DNA of 48,135 nucleotides from Candidatus Poribacteria bacterium (lineage in GTDB: Bacteria > Poribacteria > WGA-4E > WGA-3G), in assembly GCA_022394755.1 (NCBI GenBank), contig JAGFCA010000037.1:1-48135 (forward strand), in the 5' to 3' direction. The position numbers and the translations under genes were made by a program. The notes below the pieces were generated by a model that did not search any database, was not told where the DNA came from, and worked only from the letters and a program-made list of their open reading frames with translations. Below, in pieces: positions 1 through 7,778 of the stretch. How positions within the stretch are numbered: the stretch's first letter is position 1; each line of letters starts with the position of its first letter.

Positions 1-2
1 TG

Positions 3-322
3 CATTATATATTAATACAACTGCGGAAAACCCTGTCCATACGAAAAAGGAATTTACTAAAAACGCACGATTCGTATTTATGAGATACGATGTAGATACT
101 CTTGAGTCCCGTAGGGACGGAATGTTTATGGAAAACTCTAAACAAATATTCTTGAGTCCCGTAGGGACGGAATGTTTATAGAGCCTATCTCATAAATTAA
201 ATATTTGGAAGATTCTCGGATCTTTCCATACATTATATATTGATACACCTGGGGAAACCCTGCCCCTACGAAAAAGGAATTTTCTAAAAACGCATGATTC
301 GTATTTATGAGATACGCTGTAG
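3..322. repeat. Direct repeat pair of about 92 bp (3-95 and 231-322)
   Basis: The segment starting CATTATATATT at 4 and ending GAGATACGATGTAG at 95 recurs at 231-322 with scattered substitutions. Between the copies lie two units of the GTCCC-hairpin repeat (101-129 and 151-179). Each copy ends in TTCGTATTTATGAGATACG. This looks like a tandem duplication of intergenic DNA that carried or acquired the hairpin repeats. No function is evident. Confidence 0.7.
101..179 (+). repeat. Hairpin repeat family A, two copies
   Basis: Two copies (101-129 and 151-179) share CTTGAGTCCCGTAGGGACGG followed by AATGTTTAT. The core GTCCC-GTA-GGGAC can fold into a 5-bp hairpin. Further copies lie at about 15583-15611 and 15630-15659, with partial copies near 15680 and 15872. 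The family is dispersed, intergenic and REP-like. Confidence 0.75.
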
Positions 323-515
323 TAAAAAAAGAATCATCGCTCATCAAGGAAAACTACAAAATTGTAACTTTTTTCAAATTTTAGAATTAGAGGTTAAATT
401 CGCTACAAACCCAGACAGGGACTAATAGGAAAGGCAATGTAATAACGAGATACAATCCTACAATTTGTAGGAAAAGTGTAACATTTTCTCACACATCGGA
501 ACAATATATAATGCA

Positions 516-640
516 GCGAAAGGTCTGTAGAAAACCCGACAAACAAAAAGGCAAGCTACAGAGGAGCGAAAGGTCTGTAGAAAAACCCGACAAACAAAAA
601 TACAAGCTACAGAGGAGTGAAAGGTGTATAGAAAAACGTT
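516..640 (+). repeat. Tandem units of the GAAAGGT-TGTAGAAAA repeat, variant form
   Basis: Three units start at 516, 566 and 617, each about 50 bp, with the core GCGAAAGGTCTGTAGAAAA. In this variant the stem forms between CTACAGA and TCTGTAG flanking the GAAAGG loop, for example 556-580. The units share the GAAAGGTNTGTAGAAAA tail with family B but lack its GCCCC/GGGGC stem. Spacer-like parts are also repeated, so this is not a CRISPR array. Confidence 0.65.
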
Positions 641-900
641 GATACAAAACACTAAGCCACGGTTCAGAAAAATAACTCATTCACGAAAATTCAAACTGAA
701 AACTAATCCAATCCGAGATTCTGATACAAGAAACACTTATAGTGACAAATTCTTTACACACCACACACAACCCAGGGTTATTTAGTTTTCGGTATTTTCT
801 TCTATAATGTTCACATTCGTGAATTATTTTATAGGCGGAGTGGAACGTAGCGAAACCCGAGATGTATTGTTCATATTGGTTAATCGAACTCAATCCAAAT

Positions 901-1007
901 CACTGACTAAGCCCCTAAGCCCCGGAGGGGCGAAAGGTGTGTAGAAAACCCATCACTGACTAAGACCCTAAGCCCCGGAGGGGCGAAAGGTGTGTAGAAA
1001 ACCCATC
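901..1007 (+). repeat. Hairpin repeat family B, two tandem units
   Basis: Two near-identical 53-bp units (901-953, 954-1007) contain AGCCCCGGAGGGGCGAAAGG followed by TGTGTAGAAAACCC. GCCCC-GGA-GGGGC forms the stem-loop. Other copies lie at 4278-4309 and about 4328-4350 on this strand, and on the opposite strand at 47678-47705, 47728-47757, 47879-47906 and 47930-47958. Some copies carry compensatory changes in the stem. Confidence 0.75.
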
Positions 1008-1100
1008 ACTCACCAATACAACCTACAAGATGAACTCTGAGTAACACACATATACAGGTAATTCTTAAAACTAAATAACCCTGCTTTCTCCACGGCTATT

Positions 1101-1129
1101 TTGACAGTCGGTTTTTTGTATGGTATACT
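1101..1129 (+). promoter_or_regulatory. Sigma70-type promoter of the toxin-antitoxin operon
   Basis: TTGACA at 1101-1106, a 17-nt spacer and TATACT at 1124-1129 match the housekeeping consensus closely. Transcription would begin near 1136, leaving a leader of about 50 nt before the ATG at 1188. No strong Shine-Dalgarno sequence precedes that ATG, which fits low toxin translation. Confidence 0.7.
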
Positions 1130-1187
1130 AATCAGGAAACCAAGTTATCGTAATTGTCAAGAAACGGAAGCACTCTGAAAATACTTA

Positions 1188-1514
1188 ATGCATATCACAG
1201 GTCGAAATGTACTGAATGAATTTAGTCAGAGACATCCGAATGCCAGATCTCCGCTCAACCGCTGGTACAACTTGATGCGACAGGAAACTTTTGATTCATT
1301 TGTAGAATTACGTAGGGTCTTTCCACACGCTGATCAAGTAAAAGTTCGTAAGAATAGATTCAATCCTAATAGTAAAATATTGACAGTCTTCAACATAGGT
1401 GGTAATAATTTTCGTCTAATCGCTTCTATACAATATAACCCATCGGTTCGGAGAGTTACAATCAACGAGATTCTAACACATGGTGAGTACGATAAAGGGA
1501 AATGGAAGGAATAA
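1188..1514 (+). CDS. higB: HigB-family type II toxin (RelE-like mRNA interferase)
   Basis: This 108-residue protein has the whole signature of the HigB_toxin family. It begins MHITGRNVLNEFSQRHP, has the central SPLNRWYNLMRQETFDSF segment, then VFNIGGNNFRLIASIQY, and ends LTHGEYDKGKWK. Members are small ribosome-dependent or free mRNA endonucleases of the RelE fold, neutralised by a HigA antitoxin encoded just downstream, and the toxin-first order is kept here. Length is normal and the frame intact, so the toxin is probably functional. The stop is followed after 3 nt by the start of the next gene, so the two are cotranscribed from the promoter at 1101-1129. The oddity is the partner gene, which is not a standard HigA. 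The family assignment is firm; activity is inferred. Confidence 0.9.
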   Translation: MHITGRNVLNEFSQRHPNARSPLNRWYNLMRQETFDSFVELRRVFPHADQVKVRKNRFNPNSKILTVFNIGGNNFRLIASIQYNPSVRRVTINEILTHGEYDKGKWKE

Positions 1515-1517
1515 AAG

Positions 1518-3014
1518 ATGTTGATACCGGCACAAGACTTACAAGATTTGTCTATGGGAGTGTTCACGCCTTCAACTTTGGATCGGGATTTCCCATCCAC
1601 AGACGTAACGCCGAGTATACCCCAATTGTTAGATAATGTAGATCCGTTACCACCTGCTATTCCGGAGACTATTGATCCTACATCCTACTCGGAAAGTGAT
1701 TACCGTTGGCTTATGAATGTGCTGGATGAGTTAATCAAGTTTATACATCGTGACGAAAATTTGAATATTCCTGACTTGGAAGAAAGCGACTATGACTGGG
1801 CTCACGCCTTGCTTGTAGAGTTAGTTAGTGCTGTAGGTGAAAATGAGGCACATCCTCTACGTCCTTTAATGGAATTTGTTTGTCAACTCATTGATAATTA
1901 TGAGGATAAATACGTTCCAGAACTAACAGAACTATATCCAGAATTGGCAGAGGAAACCTCAATTGAAATAACAGACGGAAACAGTAACCTACCAGGTTAC
2001 GTCTCAGAATTGAGCAATCGTGAACTTGCTGCACATGCTTTTTTTTCCATTGGTTATCTGCTTGGGAAAGCTAACCTGTTAAATAATGCCCTTGATGCTT
2101 ATGATAAGGCAATTCAATTGAAACCTGATTTTGTTGAAGCGATCAACAATAAAGGTGAGGTGTATCGAAAACTTGAAAAACATGATCAGGCGATTGTTGA
2201 GTTAGGAAAGGCAATTGAGTTAGAGCCAGATTTTGCGGAACTATATTGTAATCGTGGTTGCCTGAAAGGGATCTTTGGTGAATTTGTAGAAGCGATCAAC
2301 GACTTTGACAAAGCAATTGAATTAGATCCAAAGAATGCCAAAGCATATTACTATAATGGAATTGTGAAAAACCGACTCGGTGAGTATCAAGCTGCGATTG
2401 TTGACTTTGATAAAGCAGTTAAGTTGGGATTCAACTCTGTTGATGTTTACTGGTATCGAGCCCTTGCCAAGACATTGCTTGGTCAGCATTATGATGCTAT
2501 ATCCGATTTTGATAAGGTAATCTTGGTAAAACCAGATTGTGTCAAAGCCTATAACTACAGAGGCAATCTAAGGCAAGAGCTTGGTCAGCATAACGATGCC
2601 CGTACAGATTATACAGAGGCAATTCGTATAAATCCAGAATACGCCGAAGCTTACAATAGCAGAGGTAATTTAAGGGGTTCATGTAGTCAATACCAAGATG
2701 CTCTCAAGGACTGTAACGAGGCAATACGTCTAAAGCAAGATTATGCTGAGGCTTATGCCAACAGCGGAATGGCAAAAGCTGGATTAGATCGTATTGATGA
2801 AGCAAAATCGGATTTGCAGATTGCTTTGGAACTGGCGGAACAGCAGAATAATACTGATCTCAAAGCCTTCGTTGAGAATCAATTGAAGCAACTCAAACAA
2901 AATAGCAGAAAACCGCGCTGTGGTGGACAGTGGAAGGGCAAAGTTAAGATAGCCGAGGATTTCGATGAACTTCCCGATTCTTTTATGGCAATCGTAGACG
3001 AGGAGATCGAATGA
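1518..3014 (+). CDS. Chimeric antitoxin: HigA-like N-terminus, TPR array, antitoxin-type C-terminal tail
   Basis: This 498-residue protein lies 3 nt after the HigB toxin gene. Residues about 90-146 (SDYDWAHALLVELV, HPLRPLMEFVCQLIDNYE) resemble the N-terminal half of HigA antitoxins. The helix-turn-helix DNA-binding half expected next is absent. Residues about 169-455 instead form roughly eight tetratricopeptide repeats of the type ALDAYDKAIQLKPDFVEA. The last 35 residues (GGQWKGKVKIAEDFDELPDS) resemble the toxin-binding tail of DUF2281/VapB-type antitoxins, which normally precede PIN toxins. The stop overlaps (ATGA) a short frame starting like a PIN domain. The inference is an antitoxin in which TPRs join a HigB-neutralising region to a tail from another toxin-antitoxin family. 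It may act as a protein-only antitoxin or a sensor scaffold. TPRs are certain, the HigA-like region likely, the tail plausible. Confidence 0.75.
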   Translation: MLIPAQDLQDLSMGVFTPSTLDRDFPSTDVTPSIPQLLDNVDPLPPAIPETIDPTSYSESDYRWLMNVLDELIKFIHRDENLNIPDLEESDYDWAHALLVELVSAVGENEAHPLRPLMEFVCQLIDNYEDKYVPELTELYPELAEETSIEITDGNSNLPGYVSELSNRELAAHAFFSIGYLLGKANLLNNALDAYDKAIQLKPDFVEAINNKGEVYRKLEKHDQAIVELGKAIELEPDFAELYCNRGCLKGIFGEFVEAINDFDKAIELDPKNAKAYYYNGIVKNRLGEYQAAIVDFDKAVKLGFNSVDVYWYRALAKTLLGQHYDAISDFDKVILVKPDCVKAYNYRGNLRQELGQHNDARTDYTEAIRINPEYAEAYNSRGNLRGSCSQYQDALKDCNEAIRLKQDYAEAYANSGMAKAGLDRIDEAKSDLQIALELAEQQNNTDLKAFVENQLKQLKQNSRKPRCGGQWKGKVKIAEDFDELPDSFMAIVDEEIE

Positions 3015-3121
3015 TTCTACTATTAGACACAAAACTGATCAATATAATAACTGTTGATGTATGCAGTAATCTTCCCTTAGACACATACGTTCAACTGTTA
3101 GATTTTCACAAAAAAGTCTAA
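3011..3121 (+). pseudogene. Remnant of a PIN-domain (VapC-like) toxin
   Basis: A 36-codon frame starts at an ATG overlapping the previous stop (ATGA at 3011-3014), the usual coupling in toxin-antitoxin operons. It begins MILLLDTKLINIITVD, matching the first strand of PIN domains with the initial acidic residue (LLLDT). It then stops, whereas a PIN toxin has about 130 residues. No further PIN motifs are visible before the next gene at 3176. The likely reading is a toxin gene reduced to its start by deletion, leaving the DUF2281-like tail of the upstream protein as a fossil. With only seven telling residues, confidence is moderate. Confidence 0.4.
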
Positions 3122-3175
3122 ATAACTGTACGCCGATCTGCTATTTACAGCAGAAGATATACAAAGGATATAAAC

Positions 3176-4201
3176 ATGAAAAAGTTGATGATTCTCCTGC
3201 TCCTTCTATCTATCACTATTACCGTATATGCAGATGATATAAAAGACCCTATACGCACTTTACTCCCTTTTGATGGAATCCCCGCAATTACAGATCCAAA
3301 ATTTGTTCCTGCAACCATGGCAAAATTAGACCCGGATGCACCTGTCATAGGTGTGACTTTCAACGATGAAAGCCATGCATATTCACTATACCTACTTAAC
3401 GGACATGAGATTGTAAATGATGTTGTTGGTGGTAAGAAAATCGCTACTACCTGGTGACCGCTCTGTAAAACGGCTATCGTGTATAGCCGGGAACTGGAAG
3501 GAAAAACTTATACTTTCGGTGTAAGTGGAAAATTGTGGCGAGATGCACTGTTAATGTACGACCATCAAACGCGTTCACTCTGGTCACACATTACTGGAGA
3601 GGCTATTCAAGGTCCACTGAAAGGGAAAAAACTAAATCAACTCGCCGCCATGCCACAAATCGCATGGAAAACATGGCAAGATAATTATCCTAATACAAAA
3701 GTACTTTCTGTTCCGTTTAGAGGAATTCTACGCGAAGAACTAAAACGGGATGCCTATGAAGACTACCACAAAAGTCAACGTACGGGTGTTAGTGGAACGA
3801 AATACACAGATAAAAGACTACGTAATAAATCTCTGGTTATCGGTATTCAAGTCAAAGACAACGCCGGAAAAACTCATTATCGTGCCTACCCGCTTTCACT
3901 CTTTTTTGATTCAACACTAATCCAGGACACAGTTAACAATGTTCCGCTGTTAATATATCACGATAAAAAGACTTTTGCCACCGCTGTATATAATCGGACA
4001 TTAGCTGGAAATGAGATAGAATTTATGCCGAAGAGCGGGTATATGGTACAAGATTTATCAGGAAGACAGTGGAATCTCATTACTGGAAAAGCAAAATCAC
4101 ATGAAGCAATTGATATAAGGTTAAAACGTATACCCGCAGTGAATATATATTGGTTCGCTTGGGCACGTTATTACCCAGATACAACAATCTATAATCGGTA
4201 G
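3176..4201 (+). CDS. Secreted DUF3179 protein with in-frame TGA at the CxxC motif (candidate selenoprotein)
   Basis: The frame is open from the ATG at 3176 (Shine-Dalgarno AAAGGA) to 4201 except for one TGA at 3455-3457, giving 341 residues if the TGA is read. Residues 1-20 are a signal peptide. The rest matches DUF3179: IPAITDPKFV, PVIGVTFNDESHAYSLYLLN, HEIVNDVVGG, TYTFGVSGKLWRDALLMYD, SLWSHITGEAI and a C-terminal part ending near YYPDTTIY. The family's conserved motif is (F/Y)CPLC-x-TAI. Here it reads W-[TGA]-P-L-C-K-T-A-I, so the TGA (codon 94) sits exactly at the first Cys. Selenocysteine commonly replaces one Cys of a CxxC pair, and a hairpin fitting the bacterial SECIS consensus follows. 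The alternative is a simple Cys-to-stop mutation, since nearby genes do contain nonsense codons. Both halves are otherwise intact and in the same frame. DUF3179 has no established activity that I know of. Confidence 0.8.
3455..3489 (+). promoter_or_regulatory. Candidate bacterial SECIS element downstream of an in-frame TGA
   Basis: After TGA at 3455-3457 come 13 nt, then a perfect 7-bp stem: CGGCTAT at 3471-3477 with ATAGCCG at 3483-3489, closing the loop CGTGT at 3478-3482. The loop begins 20 nt after the TGA, and one of its first two bases is G. These agree with the bacterial SECIS consensus as I know it (apical loop 16-37 nt after UGA, upper stem of at least 4 bp, a G in the first two loop positions). 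The hairpin lies in coding sequence for TAIVYSR. Sec insertion would also need selA, selB, selC and selD elsewhere in the genome. Confidence 0.55.
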
Positions 4202-4248
4202 ATTCTTAACAGGACTTATCCAGTTTTTACCAAGAAATGAACACTTAT

Positions 4249-4464
4249 AGGACTTACGCAAGTCCTCTGTGTCTGTAGCCCCAGCGGGGCGAAAGGTGTG
4301 TAGAAAACGTTGCAGTCCCTATTCCTTAGCCCCAGCGGGGTGAAAGGTGTATTTACTTGGACTTAAGCATCACTTTTCTACTAACAGCAGAATTGTAGTG
4401 TAAAATAAGAAAATAACAATTTATTACTAAGCTGACTGATAATTCAGTATTTTGTGTAAGTCCT
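4249..4464. repeat. Intergenic element bounded by AGGACTTACGCA inverted repeats
   Basis: AGGACTTACGCA at 4249-4260 is matched in inverted orientation by TGTGTAAGTCCT at 4453-4464, with one mismatch. A further AACAGGACTTAT lies at 4208. Inside are two copies of hairpin family B with an AGC loop (GCCCC-AGC-GGGGC at 4278-4290 and a copy at about 4328). Similar ends bound the element at 14538-14907, and a lone copy lies at 11966-11977. This looks like a small non-autonomous mobile element or its remains. Confidence 0.5.
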
Positions 4465-4466
4465 GC

Positions 4467-5216
4467 TCAATCTTTCAATTCAACCATATCACGATGTTCA
4501 GTTGGGCGAATTGTCAACTCCGGTATGTTAGTTCTCGGTGGTAAAGATGCAATTAGGAGGATAGCAGCTGATGTTTCTGCGACACCCACCATTTTTGTAC
4601 GTGCTTCTGCATCGGGTGGAATCGGGCGGTTATCTAAAATTGGAGTTGCGACTTCACCCGGAATAATGACACTTGCTCGGATACCGGTATTCATTAAGTC
4701 ATTATTGAGAAACTCTGTAAAATTAATAATCCCCGCTTTTGCTGCGCCATAAGCATAACCTGCCAAAGGTCCGGGAGTTATCGCTGCGAGAGATGATATA
4801 TTGATGATTGTTCCCGATTTTGCTTCCAACATCGAAGGGACAACTGCCTGCGTACAGAAAAACGTACCGATAAGGTTGGAATCAACAACAGATCGCACCT
4901 CGTCTGGTGTTGCATTGGTAATACGACGATTGTGTGAACTGTGTCCTGCATTGTTAACAAGGACATCAATCCGTCCATATTTCTCAACCACATCCGCAAC
5001 CATATTTTGGACAGCATCATAATCAGCTACATCAAGTATATAACTCCCTATTGTTCCACTTGCACTACTCCCTTCAGATTTAACAGATTCTAATTTCGAT
5101 TCTGTCCTTCCGACAATAACAACAGTTGCACCTTCATGTGCCATCTTCAAGGCAGCATCCCGACCAATTCCGCTACCACCGCCTGTTATTATACATACTT
5201 GACCTTCTAAACTCAT
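4467..5216 (-). CDS. Short-chain dehydrogenase/reductase (SDR family)
   Basis: This 249-residue classical SDR has the nucleotide-binding motif GGGSGIGRD near residues 12-20, NNAG near 88-91, the catalytic Ser in INISSLAA and the catalytic YxxxK in YGAAKAG. It would be a cytosolic NAD(P)-dependent oxidoreductase interconverting an alcohol and a ketone; the substrate cannot be told from sequence. The GRTESK segment after the second strand is compatible with NADP. Its ATG overlaps the stop of the PhyH gene by four bases (ATGA), with a GGAGGTG ribosome site inside that gene, so the two are translationally coupled. The pairing suggests oxidation of a hydroxylated product, which is inference. Confidence 0.93.
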   Translation of the reverse strand: MSLEGQVCIITGGGSGIGRDAALKMAHEGATVVIVGRTESKLESVKSEGSSASGTIGSYILDVADYDAVQNMVADVVEKYGRIDVLVNNAGHSSHNRRITNATPDEVRSVVDSNLIGTFFCTQAVVPSMLEAKSGTIINISSLAAITPGPLAGYAYGAAKAGIINFTEFLNNDLMNTGIRASVIIPGEVATPILDNRPIPPDAEARTKMVGVAETSAAILLIASLPPRTNIPELTIRPTEHRDMVELKD

Positions 5217-6049
5217 TCTTCACCTCCATAAGGTAAGATACGCTGCACTGCAGCTTTTATGTCTTTTGATAACGATTCTAATTCATACTGTTCATCGGAT
5301 ATTTTATCACGATATTCATCCAACGGATATCCACCCTTCCCAGACTCATTAAAATATGCACTCAGTTGATATCGTTGGAATATGTTCATACGCGGATAAT
5401 CCTGTGTCCACGGACTTGCATCGTGAAGCAGGTTTGTTGAGAAAATAGTTACATCCCCTGCTTGCATAGGAAGGGTTATTGATGTCGGTGGATTGTGTTT
5501 AACAGGTAGGTTTGCAGGAGTCTGGAAGAGAGATTTATGACTACCCGGAACAAGACAAAAACCTGTTTCTGGAGGTACATCTACCAATGCAACCCACGTT
5601 GCAAGATGACTACAGTAGATATGGCCAGATGCAGCTTGATAATCGTTATGTGGGTTTCTGAATCCGGGTGGAAATTTAAAGCCACTATCATCACGGTGAA
5701 AACTCTGTAGAGAATCATACTTTGTCATCATCGTGAAATTGTAATGGAACAGACGGGGTGCGTTCATTGTTAATCCCGATACAACCCGTATAATATCAGG
5801 GTTCATTGCCAAATCCTGAAAGAGTTTATGTCCATATTGTATATGGTCTATGTGTGTTTTACACGGTTCTTGCCTACTTCTCCGCATTGGGGCAGGTAAT
5901 TCCGATTCGTCAATTGACAACCAATGATTCAAGATTGCCAACATTTCTTCGATCTTGTCAGGTGGAATAACATTCCTTAAGACGAGAAAACCGTGTAAAT
6001 CAAAATGCCATTTCTCTTCTTCCGTTAAAGTTGACTGAATTGCAAACAC
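5213..6049 (-). CDS. Phytanoyl-CoA dioxygenase (PhyH) family protein
   Basis: This 278-residue protein belongs to the PhyH branch of Fe(II)/2-oxoglutarate-dependent oxygenases. It starts LTEEEKWHFDLHGFLVLRNV, typical of the family's N-terminal helix and first strand. The metal-binding HxD lies in FHRDDSGF near residue 117. The distal His is in FSTNLLHDASPW near 209, followed by an Arg in YPRMNIFQRY that can hold 2-oxoglutarate. The family hydroxylates diverse small molecules. The start is GTG at 6049, because an in-frame TAG lies just upstream and no ATG precedes the conserved region. It is first in a two-gene operon with the SDR. Confidence 0.92.
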   Translation of the reverse strand: MFAIQSTLTEEEKWHFDLHGFLVLRNVIPPDKIEEMLAILNHWLSIDESELPAPMRRSRQEPCKTHIDHIQYGHKLFQDLAMNPDIIRVVSGLTMNAPRLFHYNFTMMTKYDSLQSFHRDDSGFKFPPGFRNPHNDYQAASGHIYCSHLATWVALVDVPPETGFCLVPGSHKSLFQTPANLPVKHNPPTSITLPMQAGDVTIFSTNLLHDASPWTQDYPRMNIFQRYQLSAYFNESGKGGYPLDEYRDKISDEQYELESLSKDIKAAVQRILPYGGEE

Positions 6050-6142
6050 TCTCTATTACCTATATTAAAAATTGAGAGTTTTATAATAACAAACTTAAGT
6101 GGAATTATCAAGTAGTTACATAACTGTTGACACAGTTTCATA

Positions 6143-6170
6143 TTGACATGTTATACAAAACATCTATAAT
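6143..6170 (+). promoter_or_regulatory. Strong sigma70-type promoter for the Gfo/Idh/MocA gene
   Basis: TTGACA at 6143-6148 and TATAAT at 6165-6170 are both perfect consensus hexamers, separated by 16 nt. The start point would be near 6177, about 100 nt before the ATG at 6276. A second TTGACA at 6127 with TTATAC at 6151 overlaps it. The promoter lies in the 226-bp divergent gap to the PhyH gene. Confidence 0.7.
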
Positions 6171-6275
6171 AAGAATGACTAATAATCTTATGGTTAGAAT
6201 GAGAAAATACAAAAGATTCCTAAGGATCTTATATAAGCGGATATATCTTGGAATATTCATATACTAAGGAGCAGC

Positions 6276-7523
6276 ATGATGTCAAAACGGATTAAAGTGG
6301 GACTTATCGGGTGCGGTATGATTTCAGGTTCACATGTCAATGGGTATCTTGCACATCCACAACAGGCACAGATAGTAGCAGTTTGTGATACGGTTGACGC
6401 AAATGTACAGAGAAGAGCAGCAGAAGTGCTTTCAGGTGCAGAAGGACGGGCAAACAGTGCTAAGGAACAGGCAGAAAAAGCTGATACCGCTGAAGCACGT
6501 GAACAATTGAATGAAAATGCTGCATGCTGGGAACAATATGCAAAAGATGACGTCAAAATATATAGTGATTTCAATGAAATGTTGAAGGAATGCGATTTAG
6601 ACGCTGTTAGTCTGGCAACGCCACCTTTTGTACACGAAGCCCCAACTGTCGCAGCAGCAAAGGCAGGAAAGCATGTCTTTTGTGAAAAACCGATGGCACG
6701 GACTGCAACTGAAGCGAGAAACATGTGGGATGCCTGCGACAAAGCAGGTGTAAAACTTGCATATCAGAGTGGCGGGACATGTCTTGATCCGACAAGTTAT
6801 GCCATACGAGAGCACGTTACATCAGGGAAAATCGGAGATGTTCATTATGGTAGATTGACAAGTTACCGTCTCCGAGGTAGACCCAATGTAGACATGTTCG
6901 GATTCGGCAAATGGTTTCTCAACTCGGTTTACAGTGGTGGAGGCACAATATACGACACAGGAGTCTACGATATAAACCGTTCTATCTATTTACTCGGTTC
7001 ACCACAACCCGCAACAATCAGTGCTATTGCCTATCGGGGCATGCCACCAGAATATACTGGTGAAGAAATTAACGATGTTGAAGAATTTGTATCTGTGTTT
7101 GTCAGATTTACAAACGGCATGTCATTTACTTATGAACACGGCTGGTCATGTAATATGGCAGGACAACCGCAAGGGATCTTCATCTTCGGGTCTAAAGGAT
7201 CTTTCAGCAACAATAAACTCTTTCTTGAAAAAGGAGAGTGGGAAACCGATGACAAAGGCAACCGTAGACGTTATCAAGGGAATCTCGTTGAAACACCGTT
7301 AGAGCTGCCTGATAGACACTTCCCCGATAAATTCCGTGATTTTCTCAACGCTTGTAATAGCGATACACAACCTGTTAGTAATGGCGATATAGGTCAGAAA
7401 GTCACAGAAATTATGAGTGGTGCGCTCTTATCGGCAAAACTGAAGCGTGAAATCAGTGTAGAAGAACTCTACGAAATAGAAGCACTCCGTACTGAACCAA
7501 CACCAGGATGGCCTATTCCCTAA
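6276..7523 (+). CDS. Gfo/Idh/MocA family oxidoreductase
   Basis: This 415-residue protein has the N-terminal Rossmann domain of the family (VGLIGCGMISGSHVNGY near residues 8-24, then VAVCDT). It has the signature CEKPMA after GKHVF near residue 131, with the conserved Lys, followed by the C-terminal alpha/beta domain. Family members use NAD(P) to oxidise or reduce sugars, inositols and related compounds in the cytosol; the substrate is not deducible. A charged Ala/Glu-rich helix at about 45-85 (GRANSAKEQAEKADTAEARE) is longer than in typical members and probably a lineage insertion. AAGGAG at 6266 serves the tandem ATG-ATG start; 6279 is equally possible. It stands alone behind its own promoter. 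Confidence 0.93.
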   Translation: MMSKRIKVGLIGCGMISGSHVNGYLAHPQQAQIVAVCDTVDANVQRRAAEVLSGAEGRANSAKEQAEKADTAEAREQLNENAACWEQYAKDDVKIYSDFNEMLKECDLDAVSLATPPFVHEAPTVAAAKAGKHVFCEKPMARTATEARNMWDACDKAGVKLAYQSGGTCLDPTSYAIREHVTSGKIGDVHYGRLTSYRLRGRPNVDMFGFGKWFLNSVYSGGGTIYDTGVYDINRSIYLLGSPQPATISAIAYRGMPPEYTGEEINDVEEFVSVFVRFTNGMSFTYEHGWSCNMAGQPQGIFIFGSKGSFSNNKLFLEKGEWETDDKGNRRRYQGNLVETPLELPDRHFPDKFRDFLNACNSDTQPVSNGDIGQKVTEIMSGALLSAKLKREISVEELYEIEALRTEPTPGWPIP

Positions 7524-7693
7524 AGCACATTTGAATAGAAGCAGTCCTATATTTTTGCGATTCTTGTTGATTCATGCCTCTGTGTGTTTGACTCATGAAG
7601 ATGCCAAAATCATATTTAATGTTGACTGTTTTGCAAATTTATTGTAAATGTTGATAATACAACAATTCGGTTTTTAAGGTAAGGAAAATACCC

Positions 7694-7762
7694 ATGTACA
7701 AAAGTAAGATTATTCTCTTGAGTGTCGTTCTTGGAGGAGTGTTGTTTTCCTTTGATTGGTAG
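7694..7762 (+). other. Possible 22-residue hydrophobic leader ORF
   Basis: A short frame reads MYKSKIILLSVVLGGVLFSF and then D-W before TAG, with AAGG 9 nt upstream. It ends 16 nt before the next gene's ATG. It resembles a bare signal peptide: a decayed secreted gene, a leader peptide, or chance. The remaining gap 7524-7693 shows no other feature. Confidence 0.2.
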
Positions 7763-7778
7763 TAGAAGGAGATAACAC

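Larger units (their letters stand above)
1..1187. other. Repeat-rich intergenic region at the left edge
   Basis: No convincing gene is visible in this 1.2 kb; the short open frames carry no recognisable domain and run across repeat units. It holds a 92-bp direct repeat, two copies of a GTCCC-GTA-GGGAC hairpin repeat, three roughly 50-bp tandem units at 516-640 and two 53-bp tandem units at 901-1007, each listed separately. The stretch 641-900 shows nothing recognisable. The only clear regulatory signal is the promoter at 1101-1129 serving the toxin gene. Confidence 0.7.

Noticed and set aside
138..893. Short minus-strand frames in the left repeat region
   Set aside because: They are composed of repeat units, have no ribosome sites and match no family.
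516..1007. Possible CRISPR array from regularly spaced repeats
   Set aside because: The intervals between repeats are themselves repeated, only two or three units exist per block, and no cas gene is present.
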